From NCBI RefSeq assembly GCF_011007365.1, contig NZ_WFKM01000002.1:310001-374000 (forward strand): 64,000 nt of DNA, in the 5' to 3' direction. Shown here piece after piece: positions 40,372 to 48,579 of this stretch (position 1 is its first letter; every line of letters starts with the position of its first letter). The translations under genes and the position numbers were made by a program. Source of the stretch: Sphingobacterium sp. xlx-96. Lineage in GTDB: Bacteria; Bacteroidota; Bacteroidia; Sphingobacteriales; Sphingobacteriaceae. Below the pieces are notes generated by a model that had not been told where the DNA came from, did not search any database, and was given only the letters and a program-made list of their open reading frames with translations.

Positions 40372-41517
40372 ATGATTCGACACAAACTATTATGCAGTCT
40401 TCTCTTTACAGGGATCTCCTTATCCGCTGTTGCACAAAAAGAAGATAACCTGATTAAAAAGGTTATTAAAAAAGTATTTTCCTCCACAAACGATAGTACG
40501 AGGGGTCCTAGTTTCATGGTTTTACCAGCTGTTGCCTACGCCCAGGAAACAGGTTTGGAAATAGGTATAGCAAGCACTTATAACTTCTACATGGACCGGA
40601 CTGACCTGCAGAGCAAGACTTCAAACGTCATGCTTATCGCCACCGTGACGACCGAAAAACAAAAGAAAGTAAACTTGACCTCCGATCTATGGACCAAAGG
40701 CAACAAATACCACATACTTACAGACATACGTCTCCGTGACTGGCCGTTCAACTTCTATGGGATAGGCAACGACACCTGGGAAGTAGATGAAGACTATCTA
40801 GAACAGACTTTATACCGATTCAAAGTAGACGTAGAAAAAAGACTTGCACCAAAATTTTACTTGGGTGTAAACGCAAATTACGATTATTTCAAATTCAGTG
40901 ATATCGAAGCCGGTGGAATCTTTGAATCTCCAGAAATATACGGTAAGTCAGGGGGGCAATTTCTAGCTTTGGGCGTTTCTGCACTTTACGATACCCGGGA
41001 CGTAACGACATTCACCACAAAAGGATTTTACGGAAGAGTAAAATACGCCTACGCGCCCGATTTCTTCGGTAAAGAGAATTACCAAGGGAATATGATAGAA
41101 GTAGATATGCGTGGTTATTATCCCTTTTCAACTAAAGTCAGCTTAGCAACACAGGGAATATACCGGGGCACATATGGAAATAACATTCCGTTTTATGCTA
41201 TGCGCGATCTCGGTGGAGATATGAGTATGCGAGGATATTATCTAGGTCGCTATAAAGACAACAACTATGCTACAGCACAAGCTGAATTACGTTACCGATT
41301 TATGCCTCGATTTGCTGCAACTGGCTTTGTAGGCACAGGAAGTACATTTTCAAAATCAAACAATCTGCGTTTGGTACCTAGTTACGGTGGCGGGATCCGC
41401 TACTTCTTTAGTATAGAACACAGTAGTAGTATTCGATTAGATTATGCTTTTGGAGAAAAAAGAGCTGGAGAAAAAAGGCAATCTGGATTTTATCTAAGTG
41501 TTAGCGAAGCATTCTAG
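40372..41517 (+). CDS. Omp85-like outer-membrane beta-barrel protein (BamA/TamA family, barrel only)
   Basis: This 381-residue protein has a signal peptide ending near AVAQ (residue 22) and a barrel of alternating strands ending in F. The segment MRDLGGDMSMRGYYLGRYKDNNY contains the (V/I/M)RGY motif of the Omp85 L6 loop. There are no POTRA domains, and true BamA is roughly twice this length, so it is a short surface-antigen-type relative rather than the essential insertase. Its role may be in transport or outer-membrane integrity. It ends 4 nt from the convergent gene at 41522. Confidence 0.8.
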   Translation: MIRHKLLCSLLFTGISLSAVAQKEDNLIKKVIKKVFSSTNDSTRGPSFMVLPAVAYAQETGLEIGIASTYNFYMDRTDLQSKTSNVMLIATVTTEKQKKVNLTSDLWTKGNKYHILTDIRLRDWPFNFYGIGNDTWEVDEDYLEQTLYRFKVDVEKRLAPKFYLGVNANYDYFKFSDIEAGGIFESPEIYGKSGGQFLALGVSALYDTRDVTTFTTKGFYGRVKYAYAPDFFGKENYQGNMIEVDMRGYYPFSTKVSLATQGIYRGTYGNNIPFYAMRDLGGDMSMRGYYLGRYKDNNYATAQAELRYRFMPRFAATGFVGTGSTFSKSNNLRLVPSYGGGIRYFFSIEHSSSIRLDYAFGEKRAGEKRQSGFYLSVSEAF

Positions 41518-41521
41518 CCCT

Positions 41522-41977
41522 TCATCTCCAATACGGAAACCGCAACTTAAAAAATTCCTTAGGCTGCTCACGTCGGTAAAAAACCAAACCATAGTAAAAC
41601 AAATCTATGCAGACAATAAAACGCGGATCTTGGCATACCAAATGCCAGGTCTGCCTTATCGTCCTATCTTTATAGATATTCGGAATTACCAAATACTTAA
41701 ACTCTCGAACGAGCACTGCAAGCTCCTCCACATTCATCGTAGACTTTTCAACAATCAAAGCCCTATCTGCTCCTAAATCTAGGTTAGACTGGACATAAGT
41801 CACTTCAAAGTAATCGGCTACATCCATTAATAGTTCATCCTGTTTACTGCCAACAGCATGTTTCTTGGATTTAGCATAGATGGCTTCATCCGCCAATTTA
41901 TACACAAATGGAGAATGTGTGCCATGTCGACTATTCGAGGTGAGAAAATGTATCACCCCTTTCCAGAAATACCTCAT
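41522..41977 (-). CDS. shortened O-methyltransferase-family protein lacking the SAM-binding core
   Basis: This 151-residue protein starts with MRYFWKGV and the signature HGTHSPFVYKLADEAIY, and ends with CIDLFYYGLVFYR.. then EFFKLRF. Both ends are characteristic of a Bacteroidota SAM-dependent methyltransferase family, in which they flank a Rossmann core with an E-x-G-x-S/T-G loop; usual lengths are about 230-260. Here that glycine-rich loop and much of the core are missing, so catalysis is unlikely. The frame is intact, so it may be a repurposed or decaying gene. It lies 28 nt downstream of the histidine kinase gene, probably in the same operon. Confidence 0.65.
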   Translation of the reverse strand: MRYFWKGVIHFLTSNSRHGTHSPFVYKLADEAIYAKSKKHAVGSKQDELLMDVADYFEVTYVQSNLDLGADRALIVEKSTMNVEELAVLVREFKYLVIPNIYKDRTIRQTWHLVCQDPRFIVCIDLFYYGLVFYRREQPKEFFKLRFPYWR

Positions 41978-42005
41978 ACTGCAAAAATAGGCTTTAAACC
42001 AGATA

Positions 42006-43325
42006 TTAGAAATTCAAAGTAAATACACTCCCTTTTCCTTCTGTACTATCCACCATAATATTTCCACCATGAACCAGCATAATCTGTTTACTGAGTGTCA
42101 ATCCTACACCCGTCCCAGTTTTCCGTGTCGTAAAAAAAGGTGTAAATATCTGTTCTTGTAGTTCTGTAGACATACCCTTACCATTATCTGTCACTTCGAT
42201 ACGCACCTTTCCGTCTTTAGCCTTAGCTGTTATGCTAATATAAGGATTCTTACAGTCACTCACTGCCTCCATTGCATTCAATAATAAATTAATCAAAACC
42301 TGTTCAATTAGATTCCTATCCGCATACAGAAGCAACCGTGTATCCTTTATGATGATATCAACATCAATTCCCTTCTGGAGCATAGTCGGTTCCAAAAGTT
42401 GGTAGATCTCTTCAAAAACATCGATAAGTAATACATTCTTAAAATCAGGATGATCTACTTTATTAATCATCCGATAACTCTTTGCAAATTGCAACAAACC
42501 TTCGCTACGTCGCTTTATAGTATAGATCCCGACCCTAAGATCTTCCGTATCTTCGTCTCTATATCCTGCTGCCAACCGCCCATGTAAGGTCTCTGCCAAC
42601 GAACTAATCGGAGCAATAGAATTCATAATTTCATGGGTCAATACACGGAGTAATTTATGCCAGGCCTTAGTCTCGGCCTCATCGATAGCTTCATTTATAT
42701 TTTGACAGACTACAATCCGGAACAGTCCATCCTGGGTTTCAAATTCTGAACTATTCATTAAAAGTTTAATCTTTCCCCGGATAGAATTTATTGTTTCTGT
42801 CTGCTGTTTGCCGACTTTAAGCCCTATCGTCTTTTCATACAGCTCCTGATGCCGCTTGATCAAACCTTTAATATTTCCAAGATGCGGAGTATTAAATAAT
42901 TGCTTAAAGGCATCATTAATCCACACCACCTTACCGGATCCTGCCTCATAAAATATAATAGCCGAATCCAACATATTGATAACCTTGTTTAAATACTGAT
43001 GTTGTATTTCCTGGTCTATACTGATGCGTTTATATACTGAATTAACATCGTTAAAAGCTGTAAATAATTTTCCCTCAACAGTTTTCAGATTTTTCACAAC
43101 AAATCTTCGAGTAAAATCTCTATACCGGACAGCTTCAGCAAAATCCAACACATAACTCAAAAAGCGTCTTTCGACACTCAACCAATAATAAGCTATCCCA
43201 AAAAGCACCAAGAAAAGTAATACAGCATATAAAACATAATTCTCAAATAATAGATAAGCTATTCCCGTGCACCCGACCAATAAAAGACCAACCTTTAGCA
43301 AGAAGAAAAAACTGGATTTGCCCAT
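42006..43325 (-). CDS. NtrB-like membrane sensor histidine kinase
   Basis: This 439-residue kinase has two membrane helices at residues 8-49, a short HAMP-like linker and a PAS domain (about 112-215). The H-box is LLRVLTHEIMNSIAPISSL with His231. The ATPase domain has N-box (LINLLLNAMEAV), G1 DNGKGM and G2 GTGVGLTLSK. It follows the NtrC-type gene by 3 nt and is its likely partner. With so little periplasmic sequence, the signal is probably sensed within the membrane, as in intramembrane-sensing kinases that watch for membrane stress or antimicrobial peptides; that is inference. Confidence 0.92.
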   Translation of the reverse strand: MGKSSFFFLLKVGLLLVGCTGIAYLLFENYVLYAVLLFLVLFGIAYYWLSVERRFLSYVLDFAEAVRYRDFTRRFVVKNLKTVEGKLFTAFNDVNSVYKRISIDQEIQHQYLNKVINMLDSAIIFYEAGSGKVVWINDAFKQLFNTPHLGNIKGLIKRHQELYEKTIGLKVGKQQTETINSIRGKIKLLMNSSEFETQDGLFRIVVCQNINEAIDEAETKAWHKLLRVLTHEIMNSIAPISSLAETLHGRLAAGYRDEDTEDLRVGIYTIKRRSEGLLQFAKSYRMINKVDHPDFKNVLLIDVFEEIYQLLEPTMLQKGIDVDIIIKDTRLLLYADRNLIEQVLINLLLNAMEAVSDCKNPYISITAKAKDGKVRIEVTDNGKGMSTELQEQIFTPFFTTRKTGTGVGLTLSKQIMLVHGGNIMVDSTEGKGSVFTLNF

Positions 43326-43328
43326 TTA

Positions 43329-44690
43329 TCAGATATTATATTTTTCCATTCTTCTGTACAATGCAGCGCGTGTCAACCCCAATTCTTTAGCGGCTTTACT
43401 AATATTACCGTTGAATCGTTCAATAGCAGACTGTATAGCTTTACGCTCCATCTCCTCCAGACTTCGATTTCCATAAAGACTACTTTCTAGGGTATTCCCT
43501 GGCGAAGCGACCTGTTCTATCGGTGAAAAAAGTATATCGTGATCTTGTATACTCTGCTTTTCGCTCATGATGACAGCCCGCTCAATACTATACTGCAACT
43601 CCCGGACATTGCCAGGAAAATGGTAGGATCTTAACTTCTGTAAAGCATCTCTTTCCAGACCTTCTAGATTTTTATGGTACTTCTTATTATAAAACCTCAA
43701 AAAGTGATTAGCCAGAAGCACAATATCTTCTCCCCGTTCACGTAAAGGTGGTACTTGAATTTCTACTGTATTAATCCTATAAATAAGATCTTTTCGAAAT
43801 CGGTTCTCATCTGCCAACGCCCGTAATGGCACATTTGTAGCGCTCAATAATCGTATATCTATTTCTATCCCGGTGTGGGATCCTAAAGGTGTCACATGCC
43901 GGTTTTGCAGTACACTAAGTAATTTAGACTGTTGATGTAGACTAATGTTACCGATCTCATCCAAAAATAAAGTCCCTTTCTGTGCAGCTTCAAAACGTCC
44001 TGAACGGTCTTCCCTAGCATCCGTAAAAGCACCTTTTTTATAACCAAACAGCTCACTCTCAAAAAGCGTCTCTGTTAATGCCCCCACGTCCACCTTTACA
44101 TAAGCCCCTCCTCCTCTTAACGAACGCTTATGTAAAGCTTTTGCAATAAGGTCTTTCCCGGTTCCGTTCTCTCCCAAAATCAAGATATTTGCTTCCGTCG
44201 GAGCCACCTTATCTATTTTATATTGCAGATCCTCCATTATCCCCGAACTCCCTACCAAATCATCCTCATCACGTTGGATCGCCACAGTTTTCTTTTTTCC
44301 TTTTTCCTTTACCTCACCGTAAGCCGATTCCAGTGTGCTGAGCAATTGCTCATTCTGCCAAGGTTTAACGATAAAATCAGAAGCACCCAATTTTAACGAC
44401 TTGACGGCCAGATCTACCGCTCCATAAGCAGTAATCATCACCACCCGTATGTGAGGGTATATTTCTTTAATCTTTCCAAGCCAAAATAGCCCTTCATTCC
44501 CTGTATTGATTGCACTTTTAAAATTCATATCCAGCATAATAATATCTATTGTATGCTTTGATAGCATATTCAACAGGTTCTCAGGATTCCGCTCTACCAG
44601 AATTTCGTTGACCAAAGGCTTCAATAAGATCCTTACTGCTGTCAGTAGATCTTGATCATCATCAACTATTAATACGTTGGCTTTTTTCAT
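43329..44690 (-). CDS. NtrC-family sigma-54-dependent response regulator
   Basis: This 453-residue regulator has a receiver domain (acidic pocket DDD 10-12, phospho-acceptor Asp54) and an AAA+ domain with Walker A GENGTGKD (173-180) and Walker B TLFLDEI. A Fis-type helix-turn-helix lies at the C-terminus (NISKAAKELGLTRAALYRRM). The sigma-54 contact loop reads GAFTDA (220-225), not the canonical GAFTGA. ATG at 44690 is chosen because the receiver starts right there. It is the probable regulator of the tolC/hlyD and second ABC promoters, which carry paired palindromes and sigma-54-like elements. Confidence 0.94.
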   Translation of the reverse strand: MKKANVLIVDDDQDLLTAVRILLKPLVNEILVERNPENLLNMLSKHTIDIIMLDMNFKSAINTGNEGLFWLGKIKEIYPHIRVVMITAYGAVDLAVKSLKLGASDFIVKPWQNEQLLSTLESAYGEVKEKGKKKTVAIQRDEDDLVGSSGIMEDLQYKIDKVAPTEANILILGENGTGKDLIAKALHKRSLRGGGAYVKVDVGALTETLFESELFGYKKGAFTDAREDRSGRFEAAQKGTLFLDEIGNISLHQQSKLLSVLQNRHVTPLGSHTGIEIDIRLLSATNVPLRALADENRFRKDLIYRINTVEIQVPPLRERGEDIVLLANHFLRFYNKKYHKNLEGLERDALQKLRSYHFPGNVRELQYSIERAVIMSEKQSIQDHDILFSPIEQVASPGNTLESSLYGNRSLEEMERKAIQSAIERFNGNISKAAKELGLTRAALYRRMEKYNI

Positions 44691-44792
44691 CGTATATAAT
44701 ACGTTTTTTTTAAAAGTGATGAAGCTATTAAATTTATTCATCCCCTTATGTGGTTTGAATAAATTATGATGGTTTCATCAGACCTAAAATAA

Positions 44793-46106
44793 CTATAAAT
44801 TTATCGTTCCAGCGTAATAATCATTGATATATTTTTGCAGTATCATTTCATACTGCTTAATCAACAACTGCATTTTAGTATTATCCATTTTATTCTTGGC
44901 AGTCAGGAAAACTACCGAATTACTATTTCCAGCATCAAAATGGACCTGCGCAATACGAAAAGACTCGGCATAACTTTTTTCTTGCTCCCGAAGATTGACG
45001 ACATTCACCTGTAATATCTCCAGATTAAACACAGTTTTAGCAGTCTCTTGGCGAAGAGCATTTTTAGCGATCTCTTTATTCAAAATCGCTTCCTGCAAAC
45101 TCAACTGCGCCAGTTTAACCTGGTTCCGGACCCGGAACTTATTAAATATAGGAACACTGAGTCCTAAAGAAAATCCCTTCGACAAATAATTATTCATCTG
45201 CTCCCAATAGTTGCTTTCATTAAGACTGGAAAAACGGGACCAAAGTCCACCACTGAATGTCAACGACGGGAAATAGGCCGATCTTTCCACTTTTATTCCA
45301 TTCTCAGCTTCCTTTATACGCCAATCAAAAGCCTTGTACTGAGGCAAGGTATGCAAAGCTCTCGTATATAGATCCTCTCCAGATCTAACAGCTGCCTCTA
45401 CAGATAATCCAAGAGGTTCGAGATCACTTATACTATCCAATGGCATATCCAGAAGAGATGCCAGCCTCAGTCTGTTGATATTTAACAGACGCTTGCTCTC
45501 TTGTACAGCATTATGATCCGCTCGAAGTTGTCCTTGCAGGTCATGGTAATCTCCAGGGTTTACCGCTCCCTCTATATGCAATACAGCAGTACGGTTTGCA
45601 TTTTCTGCCGTAACTTTCATTTGCCCCTCCGTTTGTGCCAATATATCTTTTGCGGTCAGGACTTGAACATAAGCTTCTAAAACATCGAGCTTGAGTTCAT
45701 TAATCGCATGGTCAAACTCAAGCTTACCCGCCTCCTTTGCATTCGCACGCATGCGTACTGTATGCAACACCTGAAAACCGTTGAATATGGGAACATTCAA
45801 ATTTAAAGACTGATTTCCCGAAAAGTAGTTCTGTTCAACAAATTGGTTCGTAGTCGGGTTTACACTTCTACCTTCGTTATAGCCATGTCCTAATTCCGCA
45901 TTCAGGCTGGGCAACCTATTATTTTTAGCCTGCTTAAGCGCGATTTCATTTTTCGACAGGTTTAATTCAGATTGTTGCAATCTGGGATTCCGCTTCAATG
46001 CTAAATCAATACAGTCGGCAAGGGACAAACTGCCCGTTTGTCCTTTGGCCAACATAAAACAAACAGTAAATAAACACAAAACAATAACTCCAACAATAGA
46101 CTTCAT
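44793..46106 (-). CDS. TolC-family outer-membrane efflux protein
   Basis: This 437-residue outer-membrane channel has a signal peptide ending near AKGQ (residue 22), then two repeats of the outer-membrane-factor fold (SLADCIDLALKRNPRLQQSE at 28-47 and a second near KERSAYFPSLTFSGGL). Long coiled-coil helices follow. ATG at 46106 is used; the frame continues upstream only through a TTG. It is divergent from the HlyD adaptor gene, which needs such a channel to complete a tripartite exporter. Confidence 0.93.
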   Translation of the reverse strand: MKSIVGVIVLCLFTVCFMLAKGQTGSLSLADCIDLALKRNPRLQQSELNLSKNEIALKQAKNNRLPSLNAELGHGYNEGRSVNPTTNQFVEQNYFSGNQSLNLNVPIFNGFQVLHTVRMRANAKEAGKLEFDHAINELKLDVLEAYVQVLTAKDILAQTEGQMKVTAENANRTAVLHIEGAVNPGDYHDLQGQLRADHNAVQESKRLLNINRLRLASLLDMPLDSISDLEPLGLSVEAAVRSGEDLYTRALHTLPQYKAFDWRIKEAENGIKVERSAYFPSLTFSGGLWSRFSSLNESNYWEQMNNYLSKGFSLGLSVPIFNKFRVRNQVKLAQLSLQEAILNKEIAKNALRQETAKTVFNLEILQVNVVNLREQEKSYAESFRIAQVHFDAGNSNSVVFLTAKNKMDNTKMQLLIKQYEMILQKYINDYYAGTINL

Positions 46107-46134
46107 TTTCAATAATTAAAATTACAATAAGCCA

Positions 46135-46150
46135 TCCACAGCACGTGCCA
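46135..46150 (-). promoter_or_regulatory. sigma-54-like promoter of tolC
   Basis: On the minus strand, an exact -24 element TGGCACG (46144-46150) is followed after 4 nt by GTGGA in the -12 place (46135-46139; consensus TTGCA). The predicted start is about 15-20 nt before the tolC ATG. Confidence 0.55.
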
Positions 46151-46202
46151 AAAACATAAACAACTATAAACCAATATCGTATAAACGAAAATTGGGCACA
46201 AG

Positions 46203-46239
46203 TGTCCACTGACGGACAACAAGTGTTCGAATACGGACA
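46203..46239. promoter_or_regulatory. paired enhancer palindromes between tolC and hlyD
   Basis: Two 16-bp imperfect palindromes lie here: TGTCCACTGACGGACA (46203-46218) and TGTTCGAATACGGACA (46224-46239). Centres are 21 bp apart, two helical turns. The pair is centred about 71 bp from the -24 element on each side. The same arrangement recurs at 55385-55421. Confidence 0.7.
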
Positions 46240-46291
46240 CAGGAAAACACCAAAAACAAATAAACAACTACAAAACAGCGTTTTACAAAAA

Positions 46292-46306
46292 TGGCACAAG
46301 ATTGAA
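46292..46306 (+). promoter_or_regulatory. sigma-54-like promoter of hlyD
   Basis: TGGCAC (46292-46297) is followed by TTGAA (46302-46306). The spacing is one base shorter than the sigma-54 consensus and -12 GC is replaced by GA, so this is an imperfect match supported mainly by its position relative to the enhancer pair. Confidence 0.4.
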
Positions 46307-46372
46307 TAAACATATATCATGATGTCCCTACGACAAAATAGAACATCAAAAAATAGATTTTTACTTTATTTA

Positions 46373-47623
46373 ATGGACAGACCAATACAACAAAAGAAAT
46401 GGAACACCAAGCGTATTCTCACTTTCGCCGGAATTGCAAGTGTTATCGCCCTAATAGGCGCCAGTTATTATTTCACCAGTGGAAATAGCCGTCTCAATGT
46501 AGAAGCCGACCGCATCAGCATTGTTGAAGTAAAAGAGGGGACCTTTCAGGAGTTCATCCCTATCAACGGCACAGTATTGCCTATCAGCAGCATCTATTTA
46601 GATGCATCTGTGGGAGGACGCGTAGAAGAAAAATATGTTGAAGATGGTGCGATCCTGAAAAAAGGAGATGCTATCATGAAGTTATCAAATACCGATCAAG
46701 AGCTTAGCTTAGTTCAGCAAGAAACACAAGTATTAAATCTACTTACCCAAGGACAGATCGCTCGCACCAACGCCGAACAGGTATCGATAAACAATCGAAA
46801 CCAAATGGCCGATGTTGAACAAGCCTTCCGTGAATCTGCCAGAGTCTACAACCTTAACAAAAAACTATTTGCTGAAAAAGCGATAGGATCGCAAGAGTTC
46901 GAAAAATCAAAAAATGAATACAACTATCAAAAGGAAAGAGTAGCTTTAACTAAACAGATCTTACGTCAAGACTCGATCTCAACAAACCAAAAAAGCAGAC
47001 AAGATCAAGAGACTTATCAACGTACACAAAGCGCCTTGGAACTTATGCGTCGTAAAGTAGGCGATCTTATACTAAGAGCACCAGTTGACGGTCAACTAAC
47101 ATCCTTCGATGCAGAAATCGGGCAAAACAAAAATGCGGGAGAACGTCTTGGTCAGATTGATGTACTGACCGGCTTTAAGGTACGCGCAGAAATAGATGAG
47201 CACTATATCAACAGAATCTTTACTGATCAAATTGGGGAGTTCGTATTAAGTGGAACACCTTACAAATTAAAAATCAAAAAGGTTTATACACAAGTAACCA
47301 ATGGTCGCTTTCAGGTCGACATGGAATTTTTAGGAGAAGCTCCAAAAACAATTAGAAGAGGACAGACACTGCAAATACGTTTATCATTGAGTGACGAAAC
47401 AAAAGCATTATTACTGGCCAAAGGCGGTTTTTATCAACAAACCGGAGGCAATTGGGTATTCAAATTGGACAAATCTGGATCTACAGCTTATCGTGTAGAC
47501 ATACAATTGGGCAGACAAAACCCAGATTTTTATGAAGTAATCAGCGGACTGAAGCCGGGTGACGAAGTAATTGTGTCTAGCTATGAGACTTATGATAAGA
47601 TACAGGAGTTAAATATTAAATAA
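46373..47623 (+). CDS. HlyD/RND-type periplasmic adaptor protein
   Basis: This 416-residue membrane-fusion protein has an N-terminal membrane anchor (about 15-35) and lipoyl-like halves (GGRVEEKYVEDGAILKKGDAI near 80-100 and LILRAPVDGQL near 235). A long coiled-coil hairpin (about 110-225) and a C-terminal beta-barrel with EVISGLKPGDEVIVS complete it. It links the inner-membrane ABC exporter to TolC. ATG at 46373 is preferred; the longer frame from 46319 would begin at the predicted transcription start. It is the first gene of the plus-strand exporter operon. Confidence 0.92.
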   Translation: MDRPIQQKKWNTKRILTFAGIASVIALIGASYYFTSGNSRLNVEADRISIVEVKEGTFQEFIPINGTVLPISSIYLDASVGGRVEEKYVEDGAILKKGDAIMKLSNTDQELSLVQQETQVLNLLTQGQIARTNAEQVSINNRNQMADVEQAFRESARVYNLNKKLFAEKAIGSQEFEKSKNEYNYQKERVALTKQILRQDSISTNQKSRQDQETYQRTQSALELMRRKVGDLILRAPVDGQLTSFDAEIGQNKNAGERLGQIDVLTGFKVRAEIDEHYINRIFTDQIGEFVLSGTPYKLKIKKVYTQVTNGRFQVDMEFLGEAPKTIRRGQTLQIRLSLSDETKALLLAKGGFYQQTGGNWVFKLDKSGSTAYRVDIQLGRQNPDFYEVISGLKPGDEVIVSSYETYDKIQELNIK

Positions 47624-47702
47624 GTAGTGGGTATTGAGATACGTTCTCTATAATCTAGGACTTCATAACGGTATAACTTGATAATAAGATAACTTAACAA
47701 CA

Positions 47703-48380
47703 ATGATAAAAATAACTAACCTGCAAAAGTACTACCGCACCGAGGAAGTTGAAACAGTTGCATTGAACAACGTAAACATCCACATAAAAGAAGGCGAATT
47801 TGTCGCTGTTATGGGGCCATCAGGTTGCGGCAAATCAACTCTACTCAACATTGTTGGACTTCTTGACGATTTGGATGAAGGTAGTTATCTCTTTAACGGC
47901 ACCGAGGTTGCTAAGTTCAAAGAGGGCAACCGCTCCAATCTTCGAAAACACAATATTGGTTTTGTATTTCAAAGTTTCAATCTCATCGATGAGCTTACTG
48001 TATTTGAAAACGTAGAGCTCCCCCTAGTGTACGCCAACATTCCTGCAGCTGAGCGCAAACGACGTGTCGAAGAAGTTCTCGAAAAAGTACAGATTATGCA
48101 CCGACGTAACCACTTTCCACAACAACTTTCAGGAGGTCAGCAACAGCGTGTCGCCGTAGCAAGAGCTGTGGTGAACAACCCTAAGTTAATTCTTGCGGAT
48201 GAGCCCACTGGTAATCTGGATTCGACCAATGGTAACGAAGTGATGCAATTACTTACTGAGCTCAACGAATCTGGAACAACCATCGTAATGGTGACACACT
48301 CCGAACACGATGCAAAATTTGCAGACCGTGTAATAAGAATGCTGGACGGACAAGTGATATTGGAAACTCAAACTGTTTAG
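47703..48380 (+). CDS. ABC transporter ATPase (MacB/LolD type)
   Basis: This 225-residue ATPase has Walker A GPSGCGKST (38-46), Q-loop FQSFNL, signature LSGGQQQR (142-149), Walker B LILADEP (162-168) and D-loop NLDS. It energises the MacB-type permeases encoded downstream. The permease gene at 48580 starts 200 nt later; the gap contains a relic of another permease. Confidence 0.95.
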   Translation: MIKITNLQKYYRTEEVETVALNNVNIHIKEGEFVAVMGPSGCGKSTLLNIVGLLDDLDEGSYLFNGTEVAKFKEGNRSNLRKHNIGFVFQSFNLIDELTVFENVELPLVYANIPAAERKRRVEEVLEKVQIMHRRNHFPQQLSGGQQQRVAVARAVVNNPKLILADEPTGNLDSTNGNEVMQLLTELNESGTTIVMVTHSEHDAKFADRVIRMLDGQVILETQTV

Positions 48381-48387
48381 AGATTTA

Positions 48388-48486
48388 GCAGGATGTAGTA
48401 CACTTTTTATTGCTCTATTATCTGTAAGCTACCAAACACTAAAGGCAGCTAGACGCAATCCTATAGAGAGTTTGAAGGACGAATAA
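48388..48486 (+). pseudogene. C-terminal relic of an FtsX-type ABC permease
   Basis: In the frame ending with TAA at 48484-48486, the translation includes GCSTLFIALLSVSYQTLKAA followed by RRNPIESLKDE. That matches the last membrane helix and conserved tail (KAA..NP..SLRxE) found at the end of all four complete permeases here. No start codon or upstream permease sequence remains. It sits between the ATPase and permease genes, as expected if an intervening permease gene was deleted. Confidence 0.75.
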
Positions 48487-48579
48487 GGAATGATTATTAA
48501 TGTTAAATGATTAATGAGTAACATGTAAAGACCACACGAATGTCTCCGTACACAATACTCACATCTTAATACTAAAGAC

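Noticed and set aside
40372-41517. Calling the Omp85-like protein BamA itself
   Set aside because: It has no POTRA domains and is far too short for the essential insertase.
41522-42005. Shortened methyltransferase as a frameshifted full gene
   Set aside because: Only 28 nt separate it from the kinase stop codon, and both family ends are in one frame, so the missing core is absent and not shifted.
46006-46320. Minus-strand open frame of 104 codons over the tolC/hlyD control region
   Set aside because: It overlaps the tolC start in another frame, is Cys/Phe/Tyr-rich low-quality sequence, and covers the palindromes and promoters.
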